The notes under the pieces: generated by a model
What the model saw: only the letters and a program-made list of their open reading frames with translations
Databases searched by the model: none
What the model was told of the DNA's origin: nothing
Part shown: positions 29,173-38,654 of the stretch, in pieces
Layout: the number at the start of each line of letters is the position of its first letter
Position numbering within the stretch: the stretch's first letter is position 1
Translations under genes and position numbers: made by a program
Origin: Methylobacterium sp. SyP6R
GTDB lineage: Bacteria > Pseudomonadota > Alphaproteobacteria > Rhizobiales > Beijerinckiaceae
Length of the DNA: 64,000 nt
Assembly (NCBI RefSeq): GCF_019216885.1
Contig: NZ_JAAQRC020000001.1
Span: 992,001 to 1,056,000, forward strand
Reading direction: 5' to 3'

Positions 29173-31533
29173 ATGACTCGCGAACTGCCCGCCGGGACCG
29201 CCCCCACCTCGATCTCCGCCCGCGCCCGCGCCGCGGTGGTGCCGCAGGACGCCTCCTACCTCACGGGGCTCAATCCCGAGCAGCGCCGCGCCGTCGAGGC
29301 GACGGACGGGCCGGTCCTGGTGCTGGCCGGCGCCGGCACCGGCAAGACCCGGGTGCTCACCACCCGCATCGCCCACCTGATCTCGACCGGGCGCGCCCGG
29401 CCCTTCGACGTCCTGGCGGTGACCTTCACCAACAAGGCCGCCCGGGAGATGAAGGAGCGGATCGGCACGCTGATCGGCCCGGCCGGGGAGGGGATGCCGT
29501 GGCTCGGCACCTTCCACGCCATCGGCACGAAGATCCTGCGCCGCCACGCCGAGCTGGTGGGCCTGAGCTCCGACTTCACGATTCTCGGCACCGACGACCA
29601 GTTGCGGCTCTTGAAGCAGGTGATCGCCGCCGCCGACCTCGACGAGAAGCGCTGGCCGGCCCGCAGCCTCGCCGGCACGATCGACGGCTGGAAGAATCGC
29701 GGCCTGTCGCCCGAGCAGGTGCCGGCCGGCGAAGCCTCGGCCTTCGGCTTCGGCAAGGGCGGGGGGCTCTATGCGGCCTATCAGGAGCGGCTGAAGTCGC
29801 TCAACGCCGTCGATTTCGGCGACCTGCTGCTGCTCTGCCTGAAGCTGTGGCGCGAGAACCCGGACGTGCTGACCAATTACCAGCAGCGCTTCCGCTATAT
29901 CCTCGTCGACGAGTACCAGGACACCAACGTCGCGCAGTATCTCTGGCTGCGCCTGCTGGCGCAGGGCCACCGCAACGTGGCGTGCGTCGGCGACGACGAC
30001 CAGTCGATCTATGGCTGGCGCGGGGCCGAGGTCGACAACATCCTGCGCTTCGAGCATGATTTTCCGGGCGCCCTGGTGGTGCGGCTGGAGAACAACTACC
30101 GCTCGACCGGCCACATCCTCGCCGCGGCCTCGGTGCTGATCGCCCATAACGAGGGCCGGCTCGGCAAGACCCTGCGCACCGACAGCCCGGAGGGCGAGAA
30201 GGTCACGGTCACGGGCGCCTGGGATTCGGAAGAGGAAGCCCGCCTCGTCTGCGAGGAGATCGAGAGCCTGCAGGCCAAGGGCCACAAGCTGTCGGAGATC
30301 GCCGTGCTGGTGCGCATCTCGGCCCAGATGCGCGAGATCGAGGACCGCTTCGTCCAGCTCGGGCTGCCCTACCGCGTCGTCGGCGGCCCGCGCTTCTACG
30401 AGCGGGCCGAGATCCGCGACGCGCTGGCGTATTTGCGCATCGTCGCCAACGGCTCCGACGACCTCGCCTTCGAGCGCATCTTCAATACGCCCAAGCGCGG
30501 CCTCGGCGACGCGACGCTCCAGGCCCTGCACGGGCTCGCCCGCCGCGCCAAGGTCCCCCTGCTCCAGGCCGCCCGCATGATGAGCGAGACCGAGGAGCTG
30601 AAGCCGAAGCCCCGCTCGACCGTGCGCGCCCTGTGCCAGAGCTTTTCCCGCTGGGCCAAGCTCCTGGAGGACCAGCCGCATACGGAGGTGGCGCAGACGA
30701 TCCTGGAGGAATCCGGCTACACCGAGATGTGGCAGAAGGAGCGCACCGCCGACGCCACCGGCCGCCTGGAGAACCTGAAGGAGCTGGTGCGCTCGATGGA
30801 GGAATTCCCGGACCTCGCCAGCTTCCTCGAGCACGTCTCCCTCGTCATGGACGTCAACGAGGCCGAGGGCGGCGACCGGGTCAGCCTGATGACGCTGCAC
30901 GCGGCGAAGGGCCTGGAATTCGACACCGTGTTCCTGCCCGGCTGGGAGAACGGCCTGATGCCGAACCAGCGCGCCCTCGACGAGAGCGGGCGGGCCGGCC
31001 TGGAGGAGGAACGGCGTCTCGCCCATGTCGGTCTCACCCGGGCGCGCAAGCGGGCCAAGATCTCGTTCGCGGTCAACCGCCGCATCCACGGCCTGTGGTC
31101 ATCGACCGTGCCGAGCCGCTTCATCGACGAGTTACCCGAAGCCAGCGTCGCGGTGCTCGAGGCGCCGGCCAGTTTCTCGCAAGGCCCCTCGCGCTTCGAC
31201 CGGCAGGCGCCGGCCTTCGGGTCGTCCTATTCCACCCCGGGCTGGCAGCGGGCGCAGGCCCAGACCGCCGGCCAGGATCGCTACGGCCAGGGCGGCTTCG
31301 GCGGGGGAGGGCGCAGCCCCTCGCCCGGCCGGCGCGGGCCGCAGCAGATCGAGGGCACGCTGGTGGCCAAATCCACCACGGCCTCGGCCTACGAGGTGGG
31401 CGCGCGCATCTTCCACACCAAATTCGGGCCGGGCTCGGTGGCGGCCGTCGACGGCAACAAGCTCACCGTTGACTTCGACAAGGCCGGCCGGAAGATGGTC
31501 CTCGACAGCTTCGTCCAGCCGGGCTCGGGCTGA
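29173..31533 (+). CDS. UvrD/PcrA-type ATP-dependent DNA helicase
   Basis: A superfamily 1A 3'-5' helicase of 786 residues. Visible motifs are LNPEQRRAVEATDGPVLVLA (Q motif), AGAGTGKTR (Walker A), LVDEYQDTN (motif II), VGDDDQSIYGWRGA (III), NYRSTGHILAA (IV), MTLHAAKGLEFDTVFLPG (V) and VGLTRARKRAKI (VI). A C-terminal tail after a Gly/Gln-rich linker (about 700-730) ends in a small domain like that of PcrA, which binds RNA polymerase. It acts in nucleotide excision or mismatch repair, or at stalled polymerases. The name uvrD versus a second paralogue cannot be settled here. Confidence 0.9.
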   Translation: MTRELPAGTAPTSISARARAAVVPQDASYLTGLNPEQRRAVEATDGPVLVLAGAGTGKTRVLTTRIAHLISTGRARPFDVLAVTFTNKAAREMKERIGTLIGPAGEGMPWLGTFHAIGTKILRRHAELVGLSSDFTILGTDDQLRLLKQVIAAADLDEKRWPARSLAGTIDGWKNRGLSPEQVPAGEASAFGFGKGGGLYAAYQERLKSLNAVDFGDLLLLCLKLWRENPDVLTNYQQRFRYILVDEYQDTNVAQYLWLRLLAQGHRNVACVGDDDQSIYGWRGAEVDNILRFEHDFPGALVVRLENNYRSTGHILAAASVLIAHNEGRLGKTLRTDSPEGEKVTVTGAWDSEEEARLVCEEIESLQAKGHKLSEIAVLVRISAQMREIEDRFVQLGLPYRVVGGPRFYERAEIRDALAYLRIVANGSDDLAFERIFNTPKRGLGDATLQALHGLARRAKVPLLQAARMMSETEELKPKPRSTVRALCQSFSRWAKLLEDQPHTEVAQTILEESGYTEMWQKERTADATGRLENLKELVRSMEEFPDLASFLEHVSLVMDVNEAEGGDRVSLMTLHAAKGLEFDTVFLPGWENGLMPNQRALDESGRAGLEEERRLAHVGLTRARKRAKISFAVNRRIHGLWSSTVPSRFIDELPEASVAVLEAPASFSQGPSRFDRQAPAFGSSYSTPGWQRAQAQTAGQDRYGQGGFGGGGRSPSPGRRGPQQIEGTLVAKSTTASAYEVGARIFHTKFGPGSVAAVDGNKLTVDFDKAGRKMVLDSFVQPGSG

Positions 31534-31576
31534 GGCCGTCCCGCGCGGGTGCCCCGCGCCAGACCGGGAGCGGCGA

Positions 31577-31618
31577 TCAGGTGGCGACCTCGTCCAGCCA
31601 GCAGGTCCGCTCGACCAT
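31577..31618 (-). CDS. Candidate 13-codon small ORF
   Basis: An ATG at 31618 preceded by GGAGGGGGTACGACG (strong Shine-Dalgarno) encodes MVERTCWLDEVAT before a stop. It lies in the 385-base gap between the helicase and the PhoH gene, on the opposite strand from both. A longer in-frame reading (to 31798) lacks a ribosome site. The ribosome site may be coincidence. The rest of this gap holds the phoH leader and no recognisable gene. Confidence 0.25.
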   Translation of the reverse strand: MVERTCWLDEVAT

Positions 31619-31918
31619 CGTCGTACCCCCTCCGGTCGATGCCCCTTCCACCGCTGTGTGGTTTTCATCACAACCGATCGTACCGTGCCATGCCCGCCGA
31701 TTTCGCAGGGGCATGGTGCGGCGCGGCAATTGCTCGTTCATCATCGGCTGCTTACCCTGTTGGTCGAAACAGGCGGATTTGTCCACCGCCTGCGTCAACC
31801 CCGACCGGAACCGTCACGGCCGATGAGACTTTGAGTCATCACAACAACACGGGAGATCTGGGACACGAGAGAGGGCACACCATAGTCGGCACCGCAAGTC
31901 CAGTGGGAGTGTTGATCC

Positions 31919-32635
31919 GTGAAGAGACGACGCGCACGACTTGAACTGGTTGATGACCGCCCGATCCGAGTGCATCGCACTCGCTTCGAGGAAGAGCGCA
32001 ACCCGCCACCGATTCAGCCGATGACGGCCCGTCAGGCCGAGTATCTGGACGCCCTCGGGTCCCACCCGCAAGTGATCGTGCTCGGCCCCGCCGGCACAGG
32101 AAAGACTTACATCGCCGGCACCCGCGCCGCGGACCTGCTGCGCCAGCGCCGGGTCGCGAAGGTGGTCATCACCCGGCCGAACGTGCCCTCCGGCCGCTCC
32201 CTCGGCTTCTTCCCCGGCACCCTCGAAGACAAGATCGCGCCCTGGGTCGCGCCGCTCACCGAGACGATGAAGGAGCGCATGGGCGACGGCGCCTTCGAGA
32301 TCGCCGTGAAGGCCGGCGACATCGAGGTCGTCCCCTTCGAGGTCATGCGCGGCCGTACCTTCAAGAACTGCCTGGTGATCCTCGACGAGGCCCAGAACAC
32401 CACCCCGGCCGAGATCAAGATGTTCCTGACCCGGATCGGCGACGACACCCAGGTCATCATCAACGGCGACGTATCCCAGACCGATCTGCGCGAGACCTCG
32501 GGGCTACGCACCGTCATCCATTTGGTCAAGAGCCGGATGATGCCGATCCCGATCGTCGAGTTCGGGCTGGACGACATCGTGCGCTCGGGGATCTGCGCGG
32601 AATGGGTGCGGGCCTTCGAGGAGGCGCGGGTGTGA
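31919..32635 (+). CDS. PhoH-like ATPase
   Basis: A 238-residue PhoH-family P-loop protein. It has Walker A GPAGTGKT near 59, ITRPNVPSGRSLGFFPG, Walker B LVILDEAQNTT near 157 and the INGDVSQTDL sensor region. It lacks the KH or PIN domains of longer relatives. PhoH proteins are helicase/RNA-processing-associated ATPases; the exact target is unknown. A GTG start at 31919 follows GGGAG. It is not next to ybeY, the usual partner of the other PhoH type. Confidence 0.85.
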   Translation: MKRRRARLELVDDRPIRVHRTRFEEERNPPPIQPMTARQAEYLDALGSHPQVIVLGPAGTGKTYIAGTRAADLLRQRRVAKVVITRPNVPSGRSLGFFPGTLEDKIAPWVAPLTETMKERMGDGAFEIAVKAGDIEVVPFEVMRGRTFKNCLVILDEAQNTTPAEIKMFLTRIGDDTQVIINGDVSQTDLRETSGLRTVIHLVKSRMMPIPIVEFGLDDIVRSGICAEWVRAFEEARV

Positions 32636-32780
32636 GGGTGAGACGCCTGCCCGGCCGGGAGGTCGGGCAGGCTGTCGTCTTGAACGGCTTATCGACGAAA
32701 CGGTTGAGCACGGCGCTTCGAAAATCTCCGCTGCCCGTCTGGCGCGCGAGAAGAGCGATTTGGCATGTCTTCTATCCCAA

Positions 32781-32910
32781 TCTCGACCTCATCCTGAGGT
32801 GTTAGTCGATCGCGGATCGACTGACCTCGAAGGAGGGCTCCAGAGGTCTCAGAGTTATCTGGAGCCCTCCTTCGAGGCTCCCTACGGTCGCACCTCAGGA
32901 TGAGGTCGAG
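32781..32910. repeat. Nested multi-hairpin element, family 2, short copy
   Basis: Outer arms at about 32782-32801 and 32891-32910 (CTCGACCTCATCCTGAGGTG and its complement) enclose two more hairpins. One is AGTCGATC-GCG-GATCGACT at 32804-32822. The other is a perfect 19-bp stem at 32825-32843 and 32859-32877. The whole would fold as a closed junction with two branches. A related, longer version is at about 50098-50419. It fills much of the 445-base gap between PhoH and the NAD-binding protein. Confidence 0.9.
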
Positions 32911-33080
32911 GGTGGGGTGTAATAGGATAAGCGCCACGCGCCGCCCAACCCGCCAGATATCCCAGGCACATCGTCGCAACGCCGTCGCCCATCCCGAAAT
33001 CTACCCCAGCGACAGCAACCATCCCGCGCCCGGACGTTTCCTTGGGATCGATCGATTCCCTCGCTCATCCAGGACGCAGC

Positions 33081-33731
33081 ATGGCCCATCTCCTCGTCAT
33101 CGGCGCCAGCCAGGGCATCGGGCTGGAGACGGTGAAGGCGGCGCTCGCCGCGGGACACCGGGTGCGGGCCTTCGCCCGCTCCGCCGGCAAGATCGCCCTT
33201 TCCGATCCGAATCTCGAACGCTTCCCCGGCGACGCCCTGTCGGTGCCCGACATCACGGCTGCGCTCGATGGGATCGATGCCGTGGTGCAGGCCCTCGGCG
33301 TGCCGTTCCGCGACCTGTTCGGGCCGGTACGGCTCTTTTCGGACGCCACCAACGTGCTCGTCCCGGCCATGGAGAAGACAGGCGTGCGCCGGCTGGTGGC
33401 GGTCACCGGCTTCGGCACCGGCGACAGCCGCGCGGCGATCGGCCCGCTCCAGCGCCTGCCGTTCCGCCTCGTCTTCGGCCGCGCCTACGACGACAAGGAC
33501 GCGCAGGAAATCCGGATCCGGCAGAGCGGGCTCGACTGGACCCTCGTCCGGCCCGGCGTGCTCACCGGCGGGCCCGCGACCGGGCGCTACCAGGTGCTCG
33601 ACCGGCCGTCCTCGTGGAAGAACGGGCTGATCGCCCGGGCGGACGTCGCGCAGTTCATCGTCCGGGAGATCGAGACCGGCGCCCATGTCGGGCGCCCGGT
33701 CGTGCTGATCCACCACCCGCTCCCGGTCTGA
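33081..33731 (+). CDS. NAD(P)H-binding SDR-like protein
   Basis: A 216-residue atypical short-chain dehydrogenase of the NAD(P)H-binding (NmrA-like, PF13460) type. The Rossmann dinucleotide motif GASQGIGLETV is at residues 7-17. Later landmarks are RLVAVTGFGTGD and LDWTLVRPGVLTGG. There is no classical YxxxK catalytic pair in the standard place, so it may sense NADPH or act on quinone or flavin chemistry. The ATG at 33081 places the nucleotide motif correctly. Four bases separate it from the SOUL gene, so the two are probably co-transcribed. Confidence 0.8.
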   Translation: MAHLLVIGASQGIGLETVKAALAAGHRVRAFARSAGKIALSDPNLERFPGDALSVPDITAALDGIDAVVQALGVPFRDLFGPVRLFSDATNVLVPAMEKTGVRRLVAVTGFGTGDSRAAIGPLQRLPFRLVFGRAYDDKDAQEIRIRQSGLDWTLVRPGVLTGGPATGRYQVLDRPSSWKNGLIARADVAQFIVREIETGAHVGRPVVLIHHPLPV

Positions 33732-33735
33732 TCCG

Positions 33736-34353
33736 ATGGACAAGGTTCTCTACTACACCGTCACGCTGGTCGAATCGGTCCTCGGTGTGTTCGGGGTGCG
33801 CGCCTTCTACGACCAGCCGCGCTACGCGGTGATGGAGCGGCTCGACCGCGGCGTCGAGATACGGGCCTACGAACCGCGCATCGCGGTCGAGACCGATGCC
33901 CGAGGCCAGGGCGACGGCGAGGCCTTCGGACGGCTATTTCGCTACATCACCGGCGCGAACCGGGCCGGCGACCGCATCGCCATGACCGCGCCGGTGGAGG
34001 CTGGCGGGCAGCGCATCGCCGGTCAGACCATTGCTATGACGGTCCCGGTGGAGCAGGGGAACGGCGGCACGATGCGGTTCTTCCTCCCCCACGCCGTCGC
34101 GGCCGCCGGCCCGCCGGAACCGACCGAGGCGGGGGTTCGCCTCGTCACGGTGCCGCCGGAGCGGATCGCGGCCTTGCGCTTCTCCGGTCGCATCACGCCG
34201 GAGGTGCGGGCGGAGCAGGAGCGGATCCTGACCGAGGTGCTGCGGGCAGCAGGGAAAGCGCCGGCGGCGCCACCGTTCTTCATGGGTTACGATCCGCCGT
34301 TTGCGATCCCGTTCCTCAGGCGCAACGAGGTGGCCTTGCGGCTGGGGACGTGA
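33736..34353 (+). CDS. SOUL family heme-binding protein
   Basis: A 205-residue SOUL/HEBP domain protein. Family landmarks are VEIRAYEPRIAVET near 38, EAFGRLFRYITGAN near 62, KIAMTAPV-type RIAMTAPVEA near 81 and FFLPH near 116. The late GYDPPFAIPFLRRNEVAL is typical of the C-terminus. Bacterial members are presumed to bind heme or another porphyrin; function is untested. A hydrophobic first 20 residues may anchor it. It follows the NAD-binding gene by four bases. Confidence 0.85.
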   Translation: MDKVLYYTVTLVESVLGVFGVRAFYDQPRYAVMERLDRGVEIRAYEPRIAVETDARGQGDGEAFGRLFRYITGANRAGDRIAMTAPVEAGGQRIAGQTIAMTVPVEQGNGGTMRFFLPHAVAAAGPPEPTEAGVRLVTVPPERIAALRFSGRITPEVRAEQERILTEVLRAAGKAPAAPPFFMGYDPPFAIPFLRRNEVALRLGT

Positions 34354-34468
34354 GGTCTGGGCGCTTGGTTCCACGAAAGGTTCAAAGCAAAGTGCGTCCC
34401 CCTTTCCCGTGTGGGCGATCGCATCCACTTCCGATGGGTTAGCTCTCAAAGGAGAAGCGTGAATCCCC

Positions 34469-34510
34469 AAGCCCGCGTGAGACAGGGGATCCCCCGGCTT
34501 CAGTTTTTTG
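34469..34510 (+). terminator. Probable intrinsic terminator after the SOUL gene
   Basis: AAGCC (34469 on) and GGCTT (near 34496-34500) pair around an inner GGGG-ATC-CCCC hairpin, followed by CAG and six T residues at about 34504-34509. It would end the NAD-binding/SOUL transcript and lies before the opposing lipoprotein gene. Confidence 0.55.
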
Positions 34511-34549
34511 GTCTATTTGCTGGAAGAGAAATAATGATCAAACGACACG

Positions 34550-35584
34550 TCACCGCCCATCCGCCCGTGCCACCGCCCGCTTGATCACCTGCTGCACCTC
34601 GACGTTCGACAAAAACAGGTCGTGGTTGATGAAGCCGCTGCCATACTCCGACGCGTCGGCGACGCGCACACCGAGCGCCTCCAGCCGGCTGCGATCCGCC
34701 GCCCCCGCCCGCACCACGCCGCCCGCGATGGTGCTCGACAGTTCGAGCGCCCGGTCGTTGGTGGAGGAGATCACGGTGATCTTCTGCGCGGCGGTGCTTA
34801 AGCGCTCGATGCCGTTGGTGAACAAGTCGATGTCGATGTCGGGCGCGGCCAGCACGATGGCGCCGATCCGGTCCAGCGCCGCCTCGCCGGCATCGGCCCG
34901 CAGCATGCGCAGGGTCTCCAGGGTGAGCAGCGTGCCCATCGAATGGGCGACGATGTGGATGCGGCCGCCCTGCGCGGTGGCGAGCGCCCGCAGCAGATCC
35001 TCGAAGGCGTCGCGCGACCACAAGGCGCTCTCGCGGTCGTAGCCGTAATCGAAGGTCTTGCCCGCCGAGGGCCACGAGAACAGGCCGGAGACGCCGCGGA
35101 AGCGGATGCCGTCGGAGAGCTGCGCCGCGCTCACCGCCGCGGTCTCGAACGATTCGCGGTAGCCGTGGACGTAGATCAGGACGTCGCGGCCCAGCGCCGC
35201 TTCCGCGAAGGCGGTGGCGGCCTCCGGGCCGGTCACCACCCGCGGCGCCGAGGCGATGCGCCAGTCGCCGGTGACCACCGACGACACCTTGCCGATCAGC
35301 GAGCGGTCGGGCGGGGCGAGGCGCACCGTCGCGAAGGCGAGGCCGCGGCCGCGCTGGTCGGTGAAGTAGGGCGGGCGGCCGGCGGGATCGGCGGGGCGGC
35401 GGGTGGTGGCGACGAGCAGCACCGGGCTGACATCGAGGGCCGATTGCCGCTCCGGCCCCGGCGAGTCGCCTAGAAGGCCGCCACCGAATCCGCCGCCGAG
35501 GCAGCCCCCCAGCGACAGGCTGGCGAGGGCGGAGAGGCCGAGGCGGGCCAGGCCCCGGCGCGTCGGCACGGCGTTCGCTGTCAT
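34550..35584 (-). CDS. Alpha/beta hydrolase of the DUF900 family, probable lipoprotein
   Basis: A 344-residue alpha/beta hydrolase. The N-terminus has a signal with a lipobox-like LGGC near residue 30, followed by a Gly-rich linker, so it is probably lipid-anchored in the periplasm. Landmarks are [29 protein letters not shown] and the nucleophile elbow AHSMGTLL near 213. A later catalytic His is in [14 protein letters not shown]900 proteins are putative esterases of unknown substrate. The ATG at 35584 is chosen because it starts the twin-arginine-like [12 protein letters not shown] signal. It is divergent from meaB. Confidence 0.8.
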   Translation of the reverse strand: MTANAVPTRRGLARLGLSALASLSLGGCLGGGFGGGLLGDSPGPERQSALDVSPVLLVATTRRPADPAGRPPYFTDQRGRGLAFATVRLAPPDRSLIGKVSSVVTGDWRIASAPRVVTGPEAATAFAEAALGRDVLIYVHGYRESFETAAVSAAQLSDGIRFRGVSGLFSWPSAGKTFDYGYDRESALWSRDAFEDLLRALATAQGGRIHIVAHSMGTLLTLETLRMLRADAGEAALDRIGAIVLAAPDIDIDLFTNGIERLSTAAQKITVISSTNDRALELSSTIAGGVVRAGAADRSRLEALGVRVADASEYGSGFINHDLFLSNVEVQQVIKRAVARADGR

Positions 35585-35788
35585 GTCGTCCCACTCGTCC
35601 CCGGCGCGAGGGCCGGTCTTCGCTTCGCTTTCAGGCCGGCGATGCGGCATGATCGTGGCCGTGGCGCGTCGGGGGACACATCGAGCCTGGGCAAAGCCGC
35701 GCTTGTTGCCCGAAGGTCACGCGTGTCGTCCCTTCGTCCACAGGTTCGGGCCCTCGACGGGCGCGCGGCGAGCCGGCAGAAAGGCCCC

Positions 35789-36766
35789 ATGACCGTCCCG
35801 GCTCCCGACCTCGCCCAGCTCCTGTCCGGCAACCGCGCCGCCCTCGCCCGCGCCATCACGCTGGTCGAGTCGAAGCGGGCCGATCACCGGGCCGCCGCCC
35901 GCGAACTCCTCGATGCCGCCCTGCCGCATGCCGGAAAGGCGGTGCGGGTCGGCATCACCGGCGTGCCGGGGGTGGGCAAGTCCACCACCATCGACGCGCT
36001 CGGCGCCGCCCTGACCGCGCGGGGCCACAAGGTCGCGGTGCTGGCGGTCGATCCGAGCTCGTCGCGCACCGGCGGCTCGATCCTCGGCGACAAGACCCGG
36101 ATGGCGCGGCTCGCCGTCGATCCGAACGCCTTCATCCGGCCCTCGCCCTCGTCGGGGACGCTGGGCGGCGTCGCCGCCAAGACCCGCGAGACGATGATCC
36201 TGTGCGAGGCCGCCGGCTTCGACGTGGTGCTGGTCGAGACCGTCGGCGTCGGCCAGTCGGAGACCGCGGTGGCGGATCTCACCGATTTCTTCCTGGTCCT
36301 GATGCTGCCCGGTGCCGGCGACGAGTTGCAGGGCATCAAGAAGGGCATCCTCGAACTCGCCGACATGATCGCGGTCAACAAGGCCGACGGCGAGGAGGGG
36401 ATGCGCCGCGCCATGGCCGCCGCCGCCGAGTACCGGGCGGCCCTCCACATCCTGACCCCGGCGAGCGCCACCTGGTCGCCGCCGGTGACGACCATCTCGG
36501 GGCTCGCCGGCCAGGGGCTCGACGCCCTGTGGGACGCGATCCTCGACCATCGCAGCAAGCTCACCGCCACCGGCGAGATCGCCGCGAAGCGTCGGAGCCA
36601 GGACGTGAAGTGGATGTGGGCCCTCGTCCACGAGCGGCTGCATCAGCGCCTCACCGGCAGCGCCGAGGTACGCAAGGCGACGGCAGAGGCCGAACGCAGG
36701 GTCGCGGCGGGCGAGCGCTCGCCTGCGGCCGGCGCGGACCTGATCGCCGAGCTGATCGGGTTGTAG
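35789..36766 (+). CDS. meaB: Methylmalonyl-CoA mutase-associated GTPase MeaB
   Basis: MeaB is a G3E GTPase that protects and loads cobalamin into methylmalonyl-CoA mutase, needed for the ethylmalonyl-CoA pathway in methylotrophs. The 325 residues show the P-loop [10 protein letters not shown] near 54, [28 protein letters not shown] and NKADG. The helical C-terminal dimerisation arm is present. The mutase gene is not next to it. The ATG at 35789 gives the normal start. A family 1 repeat follows the stop. Confidence 0.93.
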   Translation: MTVPAPDLAQLLSGNRAALARAITLVESKRADHRAAARELLDAALPHAGKAVRVGITGVPGVGKSTTIDALGAALTARGHKVAVLAVDPSSSRTGGSILGDKTRMARLAVDPNAFIRPSPSSGTLGGVAAKTRETMILCEAAGFDVVLVETVGVGQSETAVADLTDFFLVLMLPGAGDELQGIKKGILELADMIAVNKADGEEGMRRAMAAAAEYRAALHILTPASATWSPPVTTISGLAGQGLDALWDAILDHRSKLTATGEIAAKRRSQDVKWMWALVHERLHQRLTGSAEVRKATAEAERRVAAGERSPAAGADLIAELIGL

Positions 36767-36848
36767 ATCACTCGACCCGACTCCTGAGCGGAAAATCCTG
36801 CTCGAGCGGTCTCCACGCGCCTCTTCGATTGGTCTCCACAGAGCTCAA

Positions 36849-37007
36849 ACCCGTCATGTCATTCCGGGGCCGCGAAAGCGGAGCCCGGAATCCAGACACT
36901 CGGATGGTGCCGATCAAGGCGAGAGGCGTTCCGATCAGTTCGGAACATCTTGCGGTTCTGGATTCCGGGCTCCGCTTTCGCGGCCCCGGAATGACGCGGA
37001 GGGTGTC
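36849..37007. repeat. Dispersed inverted-repeat element, family 1, copy C
   Basis: Arms at about 36849-36896 and 36957-37007 carry the same GTCATTCCGGGGCCGCG, GGAGCCCGGAATCCAGA and GGAATGACGCGGAGGGTGT blocks as copy B. The centre is less similar to the others. It is the only copy between two genes on the same strand (meaB and murD). It marks the right edge of the block inserted between mraY and murD. Confidence 0.92.
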
Positions 37008-37091
37008 GGTTCCTGTCGAGAGAACCGAGCGAGTACCCGCGGCCACGTATCGCCGCAAGGCAGCCCGCCCCACCTCATCCCACGGCAGAGC

Positions 37092-37120
37092 TTGACGAAG
37101 CGGTTCTCCGCGTCTCACTA
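37092..37120 (+). promoter_or_regulatory. Candidate murD promoter
   Basis: TTGACG (37092-37097) and TCACTA (37115-37120) are spaced by 17 bases, about 65 bases before the murD ATG and just past the family 1 repeat. It would give murD its own promoter after its separation from the dcw operon. Confidence 0.4.
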
Positions 37121-37186
37121 ACCGCCCAGAGACACGCGCCGAGCCCCGGCCCGGCGCCGCCCCGGCGCGAAGGCTCGAAGCGACGC

Positions 37187-38575
37187 ATGACACCCTCCAC
37201 CACCTTCGCCGGCCGGACGGTCGCCCTGTTCGGCCTCGGCGGCTCGGGTCTCGCCACCGCGCTCAGCCTCAAGGCCGGCGGCGCCCGGGTCATCGCCTGC
37301 GACGACAACCCGGCGCGGATGGAGGCGGCGGCCCAGCAGGGCATCGGGACCGGCGACCTCCGGCAGGCGGAGTGGACCACCTTCGCGGCGCTCGTGCTCG
37401 CCCCCGGCGTGCCGCTCACCCACCCGGCGCCGCACTGGACGGTGGATCTCGCCAAGGCCGCCGGCGTTCCGGTGATCGGCGACATCGAGCTGTTCTGCAG
37501 CGAGCGTGCGGCCACAAGTCCCGACGCGCCCTTCGTCGCCATCACCGGCACCAACGGCAAGTCGACCACCACGGCGCTGATCGCCCACGTGCTGGCGGCG
37601 TGCGGCCGCGACGTGCAGATGGGCGGCAATATCGGCACCGCCATCCTGTCGCTAGCGCCGCCGTCACCGGACCGGGTCCATGTGATCGAGCTGTCCTCGT
37701 TCCAGATCGACCTGACGCCGTCGCTGGCGCCGACGATCGGGGTTCTGCTGAACCTCACCCCCGACCACCTCGACCGCCACGGCGACATGGCTCACTACGC
37801 TGCCATCAAGGAGCGGCTGGTGGCGGGCGCCGCCCACGCGATCGTCGGCGTCGACGACGAGTTCTGCCGGGCGATCGCCGGGCGCCGCACGGGGCCGCTG
37901 ACCCGGGTCCATGTGGGTGAAGCGGGGGAGGGGCCGGGGATTCTCGCCCGGAACGGCGTCGTCATCGACGGGCGGCCGGAGCCGGCGGAGGCTGTGGCGG
38001 ATCTCTCCGGCATCGGCGCGTTGCGCGGCGCCCATAACTGGCAGAACGCGGCCGTCGCCTACGCGGTGGCGAGCGAACTGGGCATCACGCCCGACGCCTT
38101 CGCGGCGGCGCTCGCGACCTTCCCGGGCCTGCCGCACCGGATGGAGGAGGTCGGCCGGCGCGGCGCCGTCCTGTTCATCAACGATTCGAAGGCCACCAAC
38201 GCCGATTCGACCGAGAAGGCGCTCTCGGCCTTCCAGCGCGTCCACTGGATCCTCGGCGGCAAGGCGAAGGAGGGCGGCATCGCGAGTCTCGCGCCGTATT
38301 TCCCCCGGGTCGCCCACGCCTACCTGATCGGTGCGGCGACCGAGGACTTCGCCGCCACCCTCGACGGGCAGGTGCCGTTCAGCCGCTGCGGCACGCTGAA
38401 CGCCGCGGTCGCCGAGGCCGCGGCGGCAGCGGAGCGGGACGGAGCGGGGGAGCCGGTGGTGCTGCTGTCGCCGGCCTGCGCCTCCTACGACCAGTTCCGC
38501 AGCTTCGAGGATCGCGGCGACCAGTTCCGCGCGCTCGTGAGAGCCCTGCCGGGCCTGCGGGCCCCGGGCGACTGA
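37187..38575 (+). CDS. murD: UDP-MurNAc-L-Ala:D-Glu ligase
   Basis: MurD adds D-glutamate to UDP-MurNAc-L-Ala. The 462 residues show an N-terminal Rossmann domain ([20 protein letters not shown]), the central ATP site [17 protein letters not shown] near 121, [14 protein letters not shown], and the C-terminal [15 protein letters not shown] with [11 protein letters not shown] near the end. It normally lies between mraY and ftsW; here neither neighbour is a dcw gene. Downstream is an endonuclease-fold gene, so both sides of murD have been rearranged relative to the common order. Confidence 0.95.
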   Translation: MTPSTTFAGRTVALFGLGGSGLATALSLKAGGARVIACDDNPARMEAAAQQGIGTGDLRQAEWTTFAALVLAPGVPLTHPAPHWTVDLAKAAGVPVIGDIELFCSERAATSPDAPFVAITGTNGKSTTTALIAHVLAACGRDVQMGGNIGTAILSLAPPSPDRVHVIELSSFQIDLTPSLAPTIGVLLNLTPDHLDRHGDMAHYAAIKERLVAGAAHAIVGVDDEFCRAIAGRRTGPLTRVHVGEAGEGPGILARNGVVIDGRPEPAEAVADLSGIGALRGAHNWQNAAVAYAVASELGITPDAFAAALATFPGLPHRMEEVGRRGAVLFINDSKATNADSTEKALSAFQRVHWILGGKAKEGGIASLAPYFPRVAHAYLIGAATEDFAATLDGQVPFSRCGTLNAAVAEAAAAAERDGAGEPVVLLSPACASYDQFRSFEDRGDQFRALVRALPGLRAPGD

Positions 38576-38654
38576 CGCGCCGTTCCCCGAATCGGCAAAT
38601 CGGCGTATGCCGCTTCGCGCCGGCTCACGTTCTGAGCGCTTCCCCCGCGGTGCC

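Noticed and set aside
31577..31798. 73-codon minus-strand frame upstream of phoH
   Set aside because: No ribosome site at its start and no domain; only the short internal 13-codon ORF has a good ribosome site.
32781..32910. CRISPR-like repeat
   Set aside because: The repeats are inverted arms of one nested palindrome, not direct repeats with spacers. No cas gene is present.
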